From NCBI GenBank assembly GCA_015057455.1, contig SVEH01000001.1:124001-188000 (forward strand): DNA of 64,000 bases, given 5' to 3'. The DNA comes from Lachnospiraceae bacterium. Its GTDB lineage: Bacteria; Bacillota; Clostridia; Lachnospirales; Lachnospiraceae. Positions 33,856-42,880 of this stretch are shown here, piece after piece (positions within the stretch are counted from its first letter, which is position 1; each line of letters opens with the position of its first letter). Made by a program: the position numbers and the translations under genes. The notes under the pieces were generated by a model. The model was not told the origin of the DNA, ran no database searches, and saw only the letters and a list, made by a program, of their open reading frames with translations.

Positions 33856-35724
33856 TTATTTTAAATTCATCATGCCCTTAATAATTAAATTGATTGTTTC
33901 ATCTATATTTGTACTTACAAACAACTTTTTATTATCCTCTTTATCTAAACCATTATTTAATATCCTATACCCCATTGACTTTATTTTATTAATAACGCTT
34001 TTATCCACATTTTCCATACATTCCTCATCACTTATCTCTCCATCTAATAATTTAGCAATAGTTTTTGACACTCCTCCATACCCGCCAATAACATAAGTAG
34101 GTTTTGAACTTTCAATAGATAGAATAAACTCTTCTAATACCCCTGGATATTTACCAACATATCCAACTTTTTTACCACCTGCAATTACACGAATATCCAT
34201 ATCGCTAGTCATTTTCTTTCGCATATTGGTTAATGAATCTGCATTATTATCATAATCATAATCATTATCATCAAAACAAAACTCCACAACTTCATCATAC
34301 TCTAATAGTTGTTGCTCACTTATTTGTTTATTTATATAACTAGGTACATAATTAATAATCTTTCTCTTATTACCATATTCCTTAGAATAATTTTTTACAG
34401 TTTCTATAATTGTTTCTGTAAAATTTCTATCTACTTGATAGTTAATATTTCCTCCATACAAAATATCTGCACCATAAACTAAAAAATACCTTGCAAGCTC
34501 TACTGATAATGCATGACAATGTAATAAGTTTATACCATGTAAATCTCTCTCTTTTGTTTCAGAAATCGATATAGCTATTTTTTTTCCTAGCAAATCAGCC
34601 TTGTTATTACGTAAAAAATACATTATTGGTGTTAACATCTCTATCTTTGAGTAATTAACATTCAATACATCCATTTCAAATCTACCTATTGGAGGTTCTG
34701 GATAAATAATCATATCATTATCTTTCTTATATCCAAGAGATATTAACTCTGGAACACTATATTGAATATTTTTGTTTAAACTCTTATGGTTAATTAACAT
34801 TTTTTGTTTAAAGAATTCTTTACTCAATATTTCATCCATTGCACATGATATTATTCTTAATTCCATATTTTTTTCTTCTGATATACGTAAAGTTTTACAA
34901 TTGCCCAAATATGGAAAAGAACGAACCTCACCTTTTTTAATACAATTAATAACCACTAAAGGAATATCGTTTTGTTTTGCAATCAAAACTTCCTTTTTAC
35001 ACCATTCACTTAATACATAACTATCCGTTTGTACAATAAGGACCAAACTAGATTGACATATACTTTTCTCAATTTCATCCATGAAATTTTTTCCCTTAGG
35101 TATATCTACCGCATCAAAAAAGTCACTAATTCCAGTGTCTGAGTTTATATATTCCCTAATCTTATTGGTAATTTCTAATCCATCCCTTTTTGCATGGCTC
35201 AAAAATAATCTTACTGGTTTATCATTATCACTAAATGAATCACCTACTTGCTCCATACCATATAGCAATCTACATAATTCATGTCGCAATTTCATAATTA
35301 AATATTCTTTTCTAATTTCTATCTCTTGTTCATGTAAACGTATATAATTAAGATTATTTAATGAATTTGGATAACAATATAATGCTTGCTCTACAAATGA
35401 CACAGGATATATTCTTACATTTGAATTGCTTTTTTGTTTATCATACAATTTTTTAAAATACACATCCCAATCATTCTCTTTATCAAGTATCATTTTAGCA
35501 TCAACCAAAATAACAATTGCTATCTTAATTGCATTATCAAATTTTATGTTTAATTGATTATCTTTAACACCCTCTACATCGGAAAAGTACACAGGTACAT
35601 TACTTTTTATTATTGTTTGTTTTTCTATATCTCTGTATATTTTTGCGTAAATATCTTTAGCATACTCTAAACCTTCTATAAATTGAGGATGCTTAATAAC
35701 ATATAGATTTAAAGGTTGTCTCAT
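33856..35724 (-). CDS. TIR-SLOG protein with an extra N-terminal TIR-like domain
   Basis: Residues 1-150 look like a degenerate TIR or flavodoxin-like fold. Residues 171-300 are a clear TIR domain: VRLFLSHAKRDG, FDAVDIPKGKNFMDEIEKSI, SSLVLIVQTDSY, SEWCKKEVLIAK with Glu245 as likely catalytic residue. Residues 330-622 have the look of a SLOG/LOG domain: ARYFLVYGADILYGG, NFTETIIETVKNYS and VIGGYGGVSKTIAKLL. SLOG domains bind nucleotide-derived signals (as in ThsA of Thoeris). The protein could therefore sense a nucleotide and use NAD+. It overlaps the upstream thyA-like gene by 4 bp (ATGA), so both are translated together. Confidence 0.75.
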   Translation of the reverse strand: MRQPLNLYVIKHPQFIEGLEYAKDIYAKIYRDIEKQTIIKSNVPVYFSDVEGVKDNQLNIKFDNAIKIAIVILVDAKMILDKENDWDVYFKKLYDKQKSNSNVRIYPVSFVEQALYCYPNSLNNLNYIRLHEQEIEIRKEYLIMKLRHELCRLLYGMEQVGDSFSDNDKPVRLFLSHAKRDGLEITNKIREYINSDTGISDFFDAVDIPKGKNFMDEIEKSICQSSLVLIVQTDSYVLSEWCKKEVLIAKQNDIPLVVINCIKKGEVRSFPYLGNCKTLRISEEKNMELRIISCAMDEILSKEFFKQKMLINHKSLNKNIQYSVPELISLGYKKDNDMIIYPEPPIGRFEMDVLNVNYSKIEMLTPIMYFLRNNKADLLGKKIAISISETKERDLHGINLLHCHALSVELARYFLVYGADILYGGNINYQVDRNFTETIIETVKNYSKEYGNKRKIINYVPSYINKQISEQQLLEYDEVVEFCFDDNDYDYDNNADSLTNMRKKMTSDMDIRVIAGGKKVGYVGKYPGVLEEFILSIESSKPTYVIGGYGGVSKTIAKLLDGEISDEECMENVDKSVINKIKSMGYRILNNGLDKEDNKKLFVSTNIDETINLIIKGMMNLK

Positions 35725-36725
35725 TTCTTAATCCTCCTTTGTATCCATTCATTTATCATATATTTATACACTTGATTGCTACATTTTTCTTTGCAATCAT
35801 ATAACAATTCCATATCACTTCCTATATACTTAATCACTGTATATATACATAATATCACAAGCCAATTCATATATGCCTCGGGTAAACTTGAATTATTTAT
35901 ATAATGTTTTATAAACTCTTTTTTATCTTTTGCCTCTAATAACTCCTGCATTTTTTTTATTAACTCAAATAGCACTCTATCTGACTCCACTTTTGGCAAT
36001 CTCAAATCATCTTTATTTTCTACCAAAATCCCTTTATCCTTTAGTTCAAACTTTCCATTATTATAAATATGCATACTATCACTAAAATGTACATATTCTC
36101 CCACATCTAGCTTTAACCATCCTGCCATTATTTCTTGAATAGATGTAAATTGAACTATATTATATGGTAATCCTAACATAAAATCATTACTTCTCATTAC
36201 TTGTGTCCAATATAATTTTTCACCTCTAACCTTTAGCAGTGAGCAAATATTACAAGGTATATCCTCATTATTCGGTATACCTTCTTTGTTAGGCAAATCC
36301 ATTTTAGGATTCCAAATCTCTAATACTACTTGACGAGAATTAGGATTATATAACAGCGCCTCATATGCAGTAGCAATTTGATCTATATTATGAGCATATC
36401 TTAATCTATACCCATATGCACCTGGATAATTATCTGTTATCCCTTGAAACTTCGGCAATGATGGATTAAAAAAATTTATTAACCTAGCCTCATTACACCC
36501 ATTCATTATAAAGATTACTTCCGCAATTGCATACGCTATACTAATAATTGGATTTCGAACTGTTATCCACCTTTCTCTAGGATTTTTTATAGTTAATCCA
36601 ACATGTAATAACTCTTTTGTCTTACCATTTCTGCTTAGTATATTACTATTTCCATTATTAATAATTTCTTTATATATTTCTGTATACACACTATCTGCTG
36701 TATTACCATTAACAAAATAACTCAC
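35721..36725 (-). CDS. Thymidylate synthase-like enzyme of a nucleotide-modification operon
   Basis: Thymidylate synthases and their relatives add a one-carbon unit to C5 of dUMP or dCMP using folate. The family pattern is clear: NPRERWITVRNP, GAYGYRLR, NPNSRQVVLEIWNP, DIPCNI with nucleophile Cys158, MRSNDFMLGLPYN with Arg178, Asp181 and Asn189, and SMHIY with His219 and Tyr221. Asn189 corresponds to the residue that selects uracil. The His after the catalytic Cys in ThyA is Asn159 here, and no Trp matches Trp80 of E. coli ThyA. It is thus more likely a specialised hydroxymethylase or a diverged enzyme than housekeeping ThyA. The start is GTG behind AAGGAG. Confidence 0.8.
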   Translation of the reverse strand: MSYFVNGNTADSVYTEIYKEIINNGNSNILSRNGKTKELLHVGLTIKNPRERWITVRNPIISIAYAIAEVIFIMNGCNEARLINFFNPSLPKFQGITDNYPGAYGYRLRYAHNIDQIATAYEALLYNPNSRQVVLEIWNPKMDLPNKEGIPNNEDIPCNICSLLKVRGEKLYWTQVMRSNDFMLGLPYNIVQFTSIQEIMAGWLKLDVGEYVHFSDSMHIYNNGKFELKDKGILVENKDDLRLPKVESDRVLFELIKKMQELLEAKDKKEFIKHYINNSSLPEAYMNWLVILCIYTVIKYIGSDMELLYDCKEKCSNQVYKYMINEWIQRRIKK

Positions 36726-36729
36726 TAAA

Positions 36730-37698
36730 TTAACTCCTTACTATATTCCACTTTGGTGGATACATATAATCTATTTTATTAGTGTTCTTTTTATATATTT
36801 GCTTTATACGTTTTCTACCATTTTTATCCATAATATCTGGATGTTTTTCTCTAGCATATTTATCAGTTTCACAAAAAATATTTTGGCAGTCTATTAATTT
36901 CAAATCCCTTCCCCATAAATTGAAAAAATCTAATCCTAATTTTTGAAATTCATATTCTTGATTATCTACCATATATTTTATTACATCTGATTCTGTATAA
37001 CTTCCTATATCAAAAAAGCACTTTCTAATCCCTGCTTTAGCTCCAGGGCCAGGCATAACAAAATCATTCTCATCAAATGACGTCACATCACTATAATTAA
37101 TATCTATTGCATATTGATATGCCAAGAAATCTCCTATCGTTGGATATTTTTTTAATAATATAAAAACATCCTCTAATGACTTACACCTTTTAACTTTTAA
37201 TGAGAATTTATCTTTCATTATCATTGATATTAGATATAAATGATTTAAATATTTCCTCTTGTTACCAAAAAAATGTTTTCCAGATGACATTATATATGCA
37301 CCTGAATAAATACGCTCATTATTATTAAACATATCATCTAATACCTTTGAATATAACCCTATGTCAAAGTTCTTATATGTTATTTCCCCTAAAGTTAACT
37401 TCAATTTTTCCCAAGTTTCAATCTTGTTAAATATTTTAAATAACAGAATTCTAAATAATAAATCTTCCTCATTAAATGCATCTGAATATATAACATTTCT
37501 TATTAAATATTGACTGACTCTATCATTTACACGATATGTATTAGTGAATTTATAATGTTTCAGAATAGGATCACTTGTCAAATCCGCCTCCCAATCACTT
37601 AATCTTTTTAAAAAAATATTTTGTCTCTCACATGCAAATCGCCAGTATGTATCATATACATCTGTTTTTTTTAGTCTATTTTTTCTTAATATCTCCAA
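36730..37698 (-). CDS. Alpha-glutamyl/putrescinyl-thymine pyrophosphorylase-like protein (clade 3 type)
   Basis: The 322-residue sequence has the pattern of the aGPT-PPlase family predicted from phage thymine hypermodification: SDAFNEEDLLFRILLFKIFN, SGAYIMSSGKHF, KRKYLNHLYLISMI, KYPTIGDFLAYQYAIDINYS, ENDFVMPGPGAKAGIRKCF. Relatives attach side groups to activated hydroxymethyl-pyrimidine. Lying between a ThyA-like gene and an Nmad2 gene, it fits a nucleotide or base modification pathway. The start is TTG, directly after the Nmad2 stop (TAG-TTG), with AAAGGAG inside the upstream gene. Assignment is from remembered motifs and needs a profile search. Confidence 0.7.
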   Translation of the reverse strand: MEILRKNRLKKTDVYDTYWRFACERQNIFLKRLSDWEADLTSDPILKHYKFTNTYRVNDRVSQYLIRNVIYSDAFNEEDLLFRILLFKIFNKIETWEKLKLTLGEITYKNFDIGLYSKVLDDMFNNNERIYSGAYIMSSGKHFFGNKRKYLNHLYLISMIMKDKFSLKVKRCKSLEDVFILLKKYPTIGDFLAYQYAIDINYSDVTSFDENDFVMPGPGAKAGIRKCFFDIGSYTESDVIKYMVDNQEYEFQKLGLDFFNLWGRDLKLIDCQNIFCETDKYAREKHPDIMDKNGRKRIKQIYKKNTNKIDYMYPPKWNIVRS

Positions 37699-38316
37699 CT
37701 ATGTTTCTCCTTTAAATCTAACAAATTGACTATTTAATGACCAACTCGAAGGTAATCCATGAATACCTTTTTCATGCATAGTACTAACCCATTCTACAAG
37801 TAATTTTCCCTTATCATCATCTCTATGTTTCCTATATCCTCGGCAGTTTGGAATAAATAATGCTAAATCTTGAGGTAACTCAATAGCCTTTTCACCAAAA
37901 TACCAATACGTATAAGATATAAGTAATCTATCAACCGATGTATCATGTGTCAAATTCACATAATTAGTCCTATCCTCATAACTATGATGAGATAACTCTT
38001 GTATCCATTCTCCCTTTTCGTTATGATGATATATATTATCACCATAACAATAACTATATTTTTTATCAAATCGTGGAATTTTACACAAAAACTCCGCATC
38101 ATGCCAATACTCATCAAATGTCTTTATGTTATCTACTCTCATTAAATAAACTAATTTGTTTGGAACAGATGTCTTTAATCCACCAAATCCAGCTACCCAA
38201 TCTCCAATCTTTGCACTCTTTCTTATCTGTGGTTTACATGTTGCTAATGTACATACATTAAAAAACGGATTAGGTGCAAACCCATAATCCCTAATAATCT
38301 TATAGCAATAAATCAT
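37699..38316 (-). CDS. Nmad2-family nucleotide-modification-associated protein
   Basis: The N-terminal pattern CYKIIRDYGFAPNPFFNVCT, LATCKPQIRKSAKIGDWVAG matches Nmad2, a domain found with predicted base-modification enzymes in phages and defence islands. RLLISYTYWYFGEKAIELP and a basic end (NCRGYRKHRDDDKGK) follow. No catalytic role is proven for the family; it may bind or process modified nucleotides. AGGGAGG precedes the ATG. It is the second gene of the operon, 12 bp after the small TIR gene and with no gap to the next. Confidence 0.75.
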   Translation of the reverse strand: MIYCYKIIRDYGFAPNPFFNVCTLATCKPQIRKSAKIGDWVAGFGGLKTSVPNKLVYLMRVDNIKTFDEYWHDAEFLCKIPRFDKKYSYCYGDNIYHHNEKGEWIQELSHHSYEDRTNYVNLTHDTSVDRLLISYTYWYFGEKAIELPQDLALFIPNCRGYRKHRDDDKGKLLVEWVSTMHEKGIHGLPSSWSLNSQFVRFKGET

Positions 38317-38327
38317 ATATTACCTCC

Positions 38328-38783
38328 CTAACATGTGGCTCTTTCAGAAGACCATGTTCTACTAGGTCCATTCCAAGAATCATCACCATTTATAGCATTT
38401 ATAATACTTTTCCCATCCCATTTTTGTAATGAGTCGCCATGTTTCACAAAAGCATCTGGCAATTTAGAATCTGTTTCACCTTGTAAAAATACTCCTACAA
38501 TTCTTTTACCTTCCCTTGCTGCATGTTCAATTTCCCAGTTAACATAATCACTTTCATGTGTTTTTTTCCCTATTAGTACTATTTCAGTTCCTGCCCAATC
38601 TATTTTAGGTCTGATAAGAGATTTTATATATTCTTCATTATTTGCATTGTTAGGCGATTTTTTTTCATATATAGAACTATCCTTTATCATATATCCTTGC
38701 TTTGTCAATATAGTTTTTAAATTCTCAATTTTATCTGCATCTGTATGATAATGTGATACAAATATATTCTTAGTCTTACTCAT
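38328..38783 (-). CDS. ThsB-like TIR protein (first gene of the operon)
   Basis: 151 residues, single domain: KNIFVSHYHTDADKIENLKT, KSLIRPKIDWAGTEIVLIG, SDYVNWEIEHAAREGKRIVG. This matches the Thoeris TIR type (DUF1863-like), in which the TIR protein turns NAD+ into a cyclic ADP-ribose-type signal after phage sensing. The start is taken at the ATG preceded by AGGAGGAAAATT. As the first gene it could be the signal maker for the SLOG protein downstream. The operon promoter would lie in the 240-bp gap 38784-39024, where nothing else is seen. Confidence 0.8.
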   Translation of the reverse strand: MSKTKNIFVSHYHTDADKIENLKTILTKQGYMIKDSSIYEKKSPNNANNEEYIKSLIRPKIDWAGTEIVLIGKKTHESDYVNWEIEHAAREGKRIVGVFLQGETDSKLPDAFVKHGDSLQKWDGKSIINAINGDDSWNGPSRTWSSERATC

Positions 38784-39024
38784 AATTTTCCTCCTAATCT
38801 TCATTTACTATCTACTTTTAGTCCTCTATTCTACGAATATATTATAATAATTTATATTTACTTACCATGTCTATACTTTCTTCATGAAATACAAGTTTTT
38901 TACACGATATACAACTGTTATATAACATATCATCATATCTACCTCATTATACTATAACATCTTATAACCACTAAATCAAAATATACAGAAAATTCTATTA
39001 CTAACCTAAACATTTATAACTTTT

Positions 39025-39378
39025 TTATAATCTTCTTCCTAGATACCTATAAAACATCTTTTTTTCATCCATATCTAGTTTCACTTCAATAAACTCATTT
39101 GCTAAACTATTAAGATTTTCCTTGACTAACTTTTTAGCAATTCTAAATACAATATACATCTGCTTTGTCAAATTTAAACTTTCATCAAATGTTAATATAT
39201 CTCCTTTAGAATTTATATATTTTCTAACTTCATCATCAACATAACCGGCAGCTCTTACAAACATCTCTGCCTCTATTCTTTCTATTACTACCTTTTCCTT
39301 CGTCTCTTTTGACACACTCCACTCTTCCTCTAGCATTTTAATTAAAAACTCTACCTCATTAATCATTTCTTTTCCCAT
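39025..39378 (-). CDS. Small helical protein of the conjugative element
   Basis: 117 residues, helical and charged (IKMLEEEWSVSKETKEKVVI, RIAKKLVKENLNSLANEFIE). GGAGGTAAG precedes the ATG. It follows another small gene by 15 bp at the end of the transfer region. No family recognised. Confidence 0.55.
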   Translation of the reverse strand: MGKEMINEVEFLIKMLEEEWSVSKETKEKVVIERIEAEMFVRAAGYVDDEVRKYINSKGDILTFDESLNLTKQMYIVFRIAKKLVKENLNSLANEFIEVKLDMDEKKMFYRYLGRRL

Positions 39379-39393
39379 AATAACTTACCTCCA

Positions 39394-39591
39394 CTATCTT
39401 AGTTTTTTTTCATTTTCTCTATAAGGTATAAAATCTACACCTTTATAATCTTCTGCATCTAATACAATGTCACTCTTATAATATTTATCCATTACTATAT
39501 CTATAGCCTCTGATAAAGTCTCTGCTTCAATCTTCTCAACTCTAGATAATTCCTCTTTAATCTCAATTTCAAATTCTTTTAATTTATTCAT
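39394..39591 (-). CDS. Small acidic protein of the conjugative element
   Basis: 65 residues. IKEELSRVEKIEAETLSEAI and KYYKSDIVLDAEDYKGVDFI resemble the small DpnD/PcfM-like proteins of Gram-positive mobile elements, which contain a short beta hairpin with a Leu-Asp-rich segment. GGAGGAATTAG precedes the ATG. Role unknown. Confidence 0.5.
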   Translation of the reverse strand: MNKLKEFEIEIKEELSRVEKIEAETLSEAIDIVMDKYYKSDIVLDAEDYKGVDFIPYRENEKKLR

Positions 39592-39665
39592 CTAATTCCT
39601 CCATATCTTTATAATTTTGCATCAAAAAAGCAGTCCTATATGAACTACCTAACTACTAAAGTCAC

Positions 39666-41402
39666 CTATGGTCTACCTACCATTACAATACTACTTACAT
39701 TTGGTACATCACCATAGATAACTCCATATTTCTTACTTTTTGCTTCTACTACTTTACCATCTCCTACATATATTGCTACATGACTTATATTCTTATATCT
39801 ACCATTTTTACAATAACTAAAGAATATCACGTCTCCTGGTTGTATATCCTTATATGCAACTGTTTTATCTTTAGCATCTAGTCCTCTTGCTTCTTCTGCT
39901 GCAGAATTTACACCTTGATAGCTTATATTCTTTCCTGCTGCTTTCCAAGAATAATATACCAACGAACTGCAATCATAATATTCTCCACTATCTCTATAAT
40001 CTTGGCTATATGGATATCCAACTTTACTGAGTGCAAATGCTACTGCTTTCTTAATGGTACTATCATCTATCTTAGCTAATATCTTGTTTATCTCTTCATC
40101 AGATAAGGATGATTTTCTATCTCCAGTTCCTCCACTACTAGATACATCAACTAATCCATTTGCTACAAGTATTTCATCTATATTTTCTGAGTTAATCATG
40201 CTTAGTAATAATTCTTGTTGTTCTTCATCTAGATTATATTCTTTTATCATATCTCTATAAGATTTTAAGGTTACTTTTACTTGTAATACTTTATATTCTG
40301 TTTTTGTACCTTCTTCATTTTCTGTTCTTACTACTTCTTCAGTTGTTGTATAAGAACACATACCTTCTACTACTTGATTAAGTCTATCTTTTGATTTTTC
40401 ATTCATAATTGTTGCTGTATCTCCTACGCCATACTTAACCATATATACGCAAATAATATCAGCCACATTAGTTGGATTACTATCACCTTCGTAATCTACA
40501 TATACTATCTCTCCTTCATCACACCCTTTATGTTTATTAGCTATATCATTTATCTCTTGTTCAAAAACATTTATATACTCTTTAGTTAATGATATAACTG
40601 TATCTCCTTCTTCTAAAGATGGTAAGAATATTGCAAATGGTGAATTATACATCATCGTTACTGGTACTATAACAGGAATTATAGCCACTGCACCTAATAG
40701 AAAAGCACCTACAACTCCTATTAATAGTACACCTGTATATTTCTTAACATAGAACTTTAGCTTATTCATAATTAAATCTTTTATTAGCTTGCCTAAACTG
40801 TCTGTGCTTTTATCTATGGGCTTTATCTTATCTATGAAATATCTAATCTTTCTTGCTTTACTATTATTCTTACTATCTATTTCATCCATTTTTTGACCTA
40901 CTGCAATACTTGCAACCATTCCTACTGCACCGGATGATACTGTGCCTACAGTAGACGCTACTCCTTTTGCAACTTCTTTAGCTGAGTTCTTTGCTATATT
41001 CTTAGCTATATCTTTTACTCCTTTTTGTATAGTTTTCTTAGCAATCTTCTTTCCTTGTTCTACTTGCTTTATCTTTTTTTGTTTGTTACTAATACTCTTT
41101 CTCTTATACAGTTTAGCACCTTCTGATGATATCCCTACAATAGGTCTAGTTGCATCTTTTATAGCTAATGATTGCTCATTATCTGTACTATCATCTTGAT
41201 GTTGATCTAATTTATTTAAACCAAGCTTCGCTAGTCTGATACTTTTTTCTTTAACCTTAATAGATTCCTTTCCATCTTTTTTAACCATTTGTTTTTCTTT
41301 TATCTTAATTTCTTTTGGTTTATATCTATGAACTACTGGCTTTTCTTTTTGATGTATGTTCATAGGTTTATCATATATTTTTTTTATTTTCACTTTCCTC
41401 AC
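39666..41402 (-). CDS. Membrane-anchored NlpC/P60 peptidoglycan hydrolase of the transfer system
   Basis: Cell-wall opening enzyme for the conjugation channel. A long basic cytoplasmic part (residues 1-215) with an Ala/Gly-rich stretch leads to one membrane helix (about 222-250: VLLIGVVGAFLLGAVAIIPV). A helical stalk follows, and then an NlpC/P60 domain (about 452-578) with YDCSSLVYYSW (catalytic Cys), ISHVAIYVG (His) and PGDVIFFSY. VirB1/CwlT-type proteins of ICEs have this role. No separate lysozyme domain is evident. The start is uncertain between two close GTG codons near GAGAGGTGAGG. Confidence 0.8.
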   Translation of the reverse strand: MRKVKIKKIYDKPMNIHQKEKPVVHRYKPKEIKIKEKQMVKKDGKESIKVKEKSIRLAKLGLNKLDQHQDDSTDNEQSLAIKDATRPIVGISSEGAKLYKRKSISNKQKKIKQVEQGKKIAKKTIQKGVKDIAKNIAKNSAKEVAKGVASTVGTVSSGAVGMVASIAVGQKMDEIDSKNNSKARKIRYFIDKIKPIDKSTDSLGKLIKDLIMNKLKFYVKKYTGVLLIGVVGAFLLGAVAIIPVIVPVTMMYNSPFAIFLPSLEEGDTVISLTKEYINVFEQEINDIANKHKGCDEGEIVYVDYEGDSNPTNVADIICVYMVKYGVGDTATIMNEKSKDRLNQVVEGMCSYTTTEEVVRTENEEGTKTEYKVLQVKVTLKSYRDMIKEYNLDEEQQELLLSMINSENIDEILVANGLVDVSSSGGTGDRKSSLSDEEINKILAKIDDSTIKKAVAFALSKVGYPYSQDYRDSGEYYDCSSLVYYSWKAAGKNISYQGVNSAAEEARGLDAKDKTVAYKDIQPGDVIFFSYCKNGRYKNISHVAIYVGDGKVVEAKSKKYGVIYGDVPNVSSIVMVGRP

Positions 41403-41506
41403 CTCTCTTAATAATAAATCCTAATATTTTCATACACCTTTTTGTATAACTACATAATTGAACAGGTATAATCTTATCCGTTAAATCTAAAAATCCAATT
41501 AAAATA

Positions 41507-41543
41507 AGCCAAGAAACGCTCCTACAAAGAAACCTTCTTGGCT
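41507..41543 (-). terminator. Terminator after the TIR-membrane gene
   Basis: AGCCAAGAA / TTCTTGGCT stem, followed on the minus strand by TATTTT. It insulates the TIR gene from the hydrolase gene. Confidence 0.6.
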
Positions 41544-41562
41544 ACATAAATATCATTTACTA

Positions 41563-42765
41563 TTAATTTTTTGATTTATTTGTATTTATAATTTCGTTAT
41601 CTTTTATCCCTGATAAATTCATTTGAATTTCACTTCTTATAATCTCTCGTAACATTTCATCTTGTGCTTCTACTGTACTAAATTTCCCTAACAAATTTAC
41701 ACTTGATAAAAAACGCTCATCCTCATGTAATGATTGATGATAATGATTCAGTTGTCTCAATGAATTTTTATATACAACTAATGCTGTACCTGCAACAACT
41801 TCTGTTACAACACCTCCAATAGATGGAATAATTGACATTTTAAAACCAAATCTGAAAACAACAATAACTGAAGCTAGTATAAACCCAAAACCCAATCCAC
41901 ACATTACAACTGCAAGTACAAATGATGCCTTAGCTTGTTTTTGACTCCAAGTATAAAACTCCTTAATATCTTCAAGATTTATCATCATTCTACCTAATGC
42001 ATCAATTTCTTTTTTTGATTCTTCCTTTTTAATACCATTTTTTTCAGTTTGTTTTATTTCTTTTGGAACAATAGCTTGTTTTAGTCGCCTTGAATATGAT
42101 TCTATTTCCTCTATATCATCTTCTTGCCAACGTCTTCTCATCACTGATAAATAACTTGTAAAAAGTGTTCCTATAGCTAGCATAACCGTTATCAACCCTA
42201 GTGATAACTCCAACATGTTTTCTTGATTCCAATATTCTGTATTAAAATGACTTTCTCTATAAAACATTGTAACAAATAATATAGCAAACATTTCAATAGC
42301 AAGTGTTAAAATTATCATATGAGATGTTCTACTTTTACTCTCATTTAAAGTTTTCTTTTTAGCTATGTACATTCTACGACACATAACATTAATAATCTTT
42401 AATCTTACTTTTTCTAAATCCTCTTTCGATTCTGGATTACACTTAATATATAACATACTCTCCAATGATGTAGGAATTTCTGCATCTCCTAAAACGATTG
42501 GAAGTAATATTTTATTTCTATTATTTTTGCTTTCCATTAAAGCGATTTGTAATTCCGTATTAAATAATATATTATTAATAGATTTTTCATCTATTATAGC
42601 TAAAATAATATCTGCATATTTAATTTTCCTTTTTATATTAATGTTTATTTCTGCAAAGTCCTCTCCATCAAATATTCTTGAAATAATATGTACATTTTTA
42701 ATACCTTCCAAAAGTTCCTCTGCAAAAGATATTCTATCTTGTGACGCTAATATATACGCTCGCAT
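41563..42765 (-). CDS. TIR-like domain with four transmembrane helices
   Basis: Residues 1-125 are TIR-like (RAYILASQDRISFAEELLEG, KYADIILAIIDEKSINNILF, NKILLPIVLGD). Two helices follow at about 150-170 and 188-208, then a charged coiled coil, YTWSQKQAKASFVLAVVMCG and two more helices (about 285-340). The last part resembles the 2-TM unit known from TRADD-N-associated proteins. A membrane-bound TIR effector that damages the membrane or NAD pool is a reasonable guess. It sits as a single gene between VirB4 and the hydrolase with its own terminator, so it looks like inserted cargo. Confidence 0.65.
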   Translation of the reverse strand: MRAYILASQDRISFAEELLEGIKNVHIISRIFDGEDFAEININIKRKIKYADIILAIIDEKSINNILFNTELQIALMESKNNRNKILLPIVLGDAEIPTSLESMLYIKCNPESKEDLEKVRLKIINVMCRRMYIAKKKTLNESKSRTSHMIILTLAIEMFAILFVTMFYRESHFNTEYWNQENMLELSLGLITVMLAIGTLFTSYLSVMRRRWQEDDIEEIESYSRRLKQAIVPKEIKQTEKNGIKKEESKKEIDALGRMMINLEDIKEFYTWSQKQAKASFVLAVVMCGLGFGFILASVIVVFRFGFKMSIIPSIGGVVTEVVAGTALVVYKNSLRQLNHYHQSLHEDERFLSSVNLLGKFSTVEAQDEMLREIIRSEIQMNLSGIKDNEIINTNKSKN

Positions 42766-42880
42766 ATTTTTCTAAATCCTTTCTATTATTTTCGACAATT
42801 TATTTTATCATAAACATTTATAAAATTCCATTATTCTATATGTGAAATATATAAAGCTGGATTTTTCCGATTTTAAATCT

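Noticed and set aside
35721-36725. Housekeeping thyA
   Set aside because: Changes next to the catalytic Cys and the operon context argue for a specialised enzyme.
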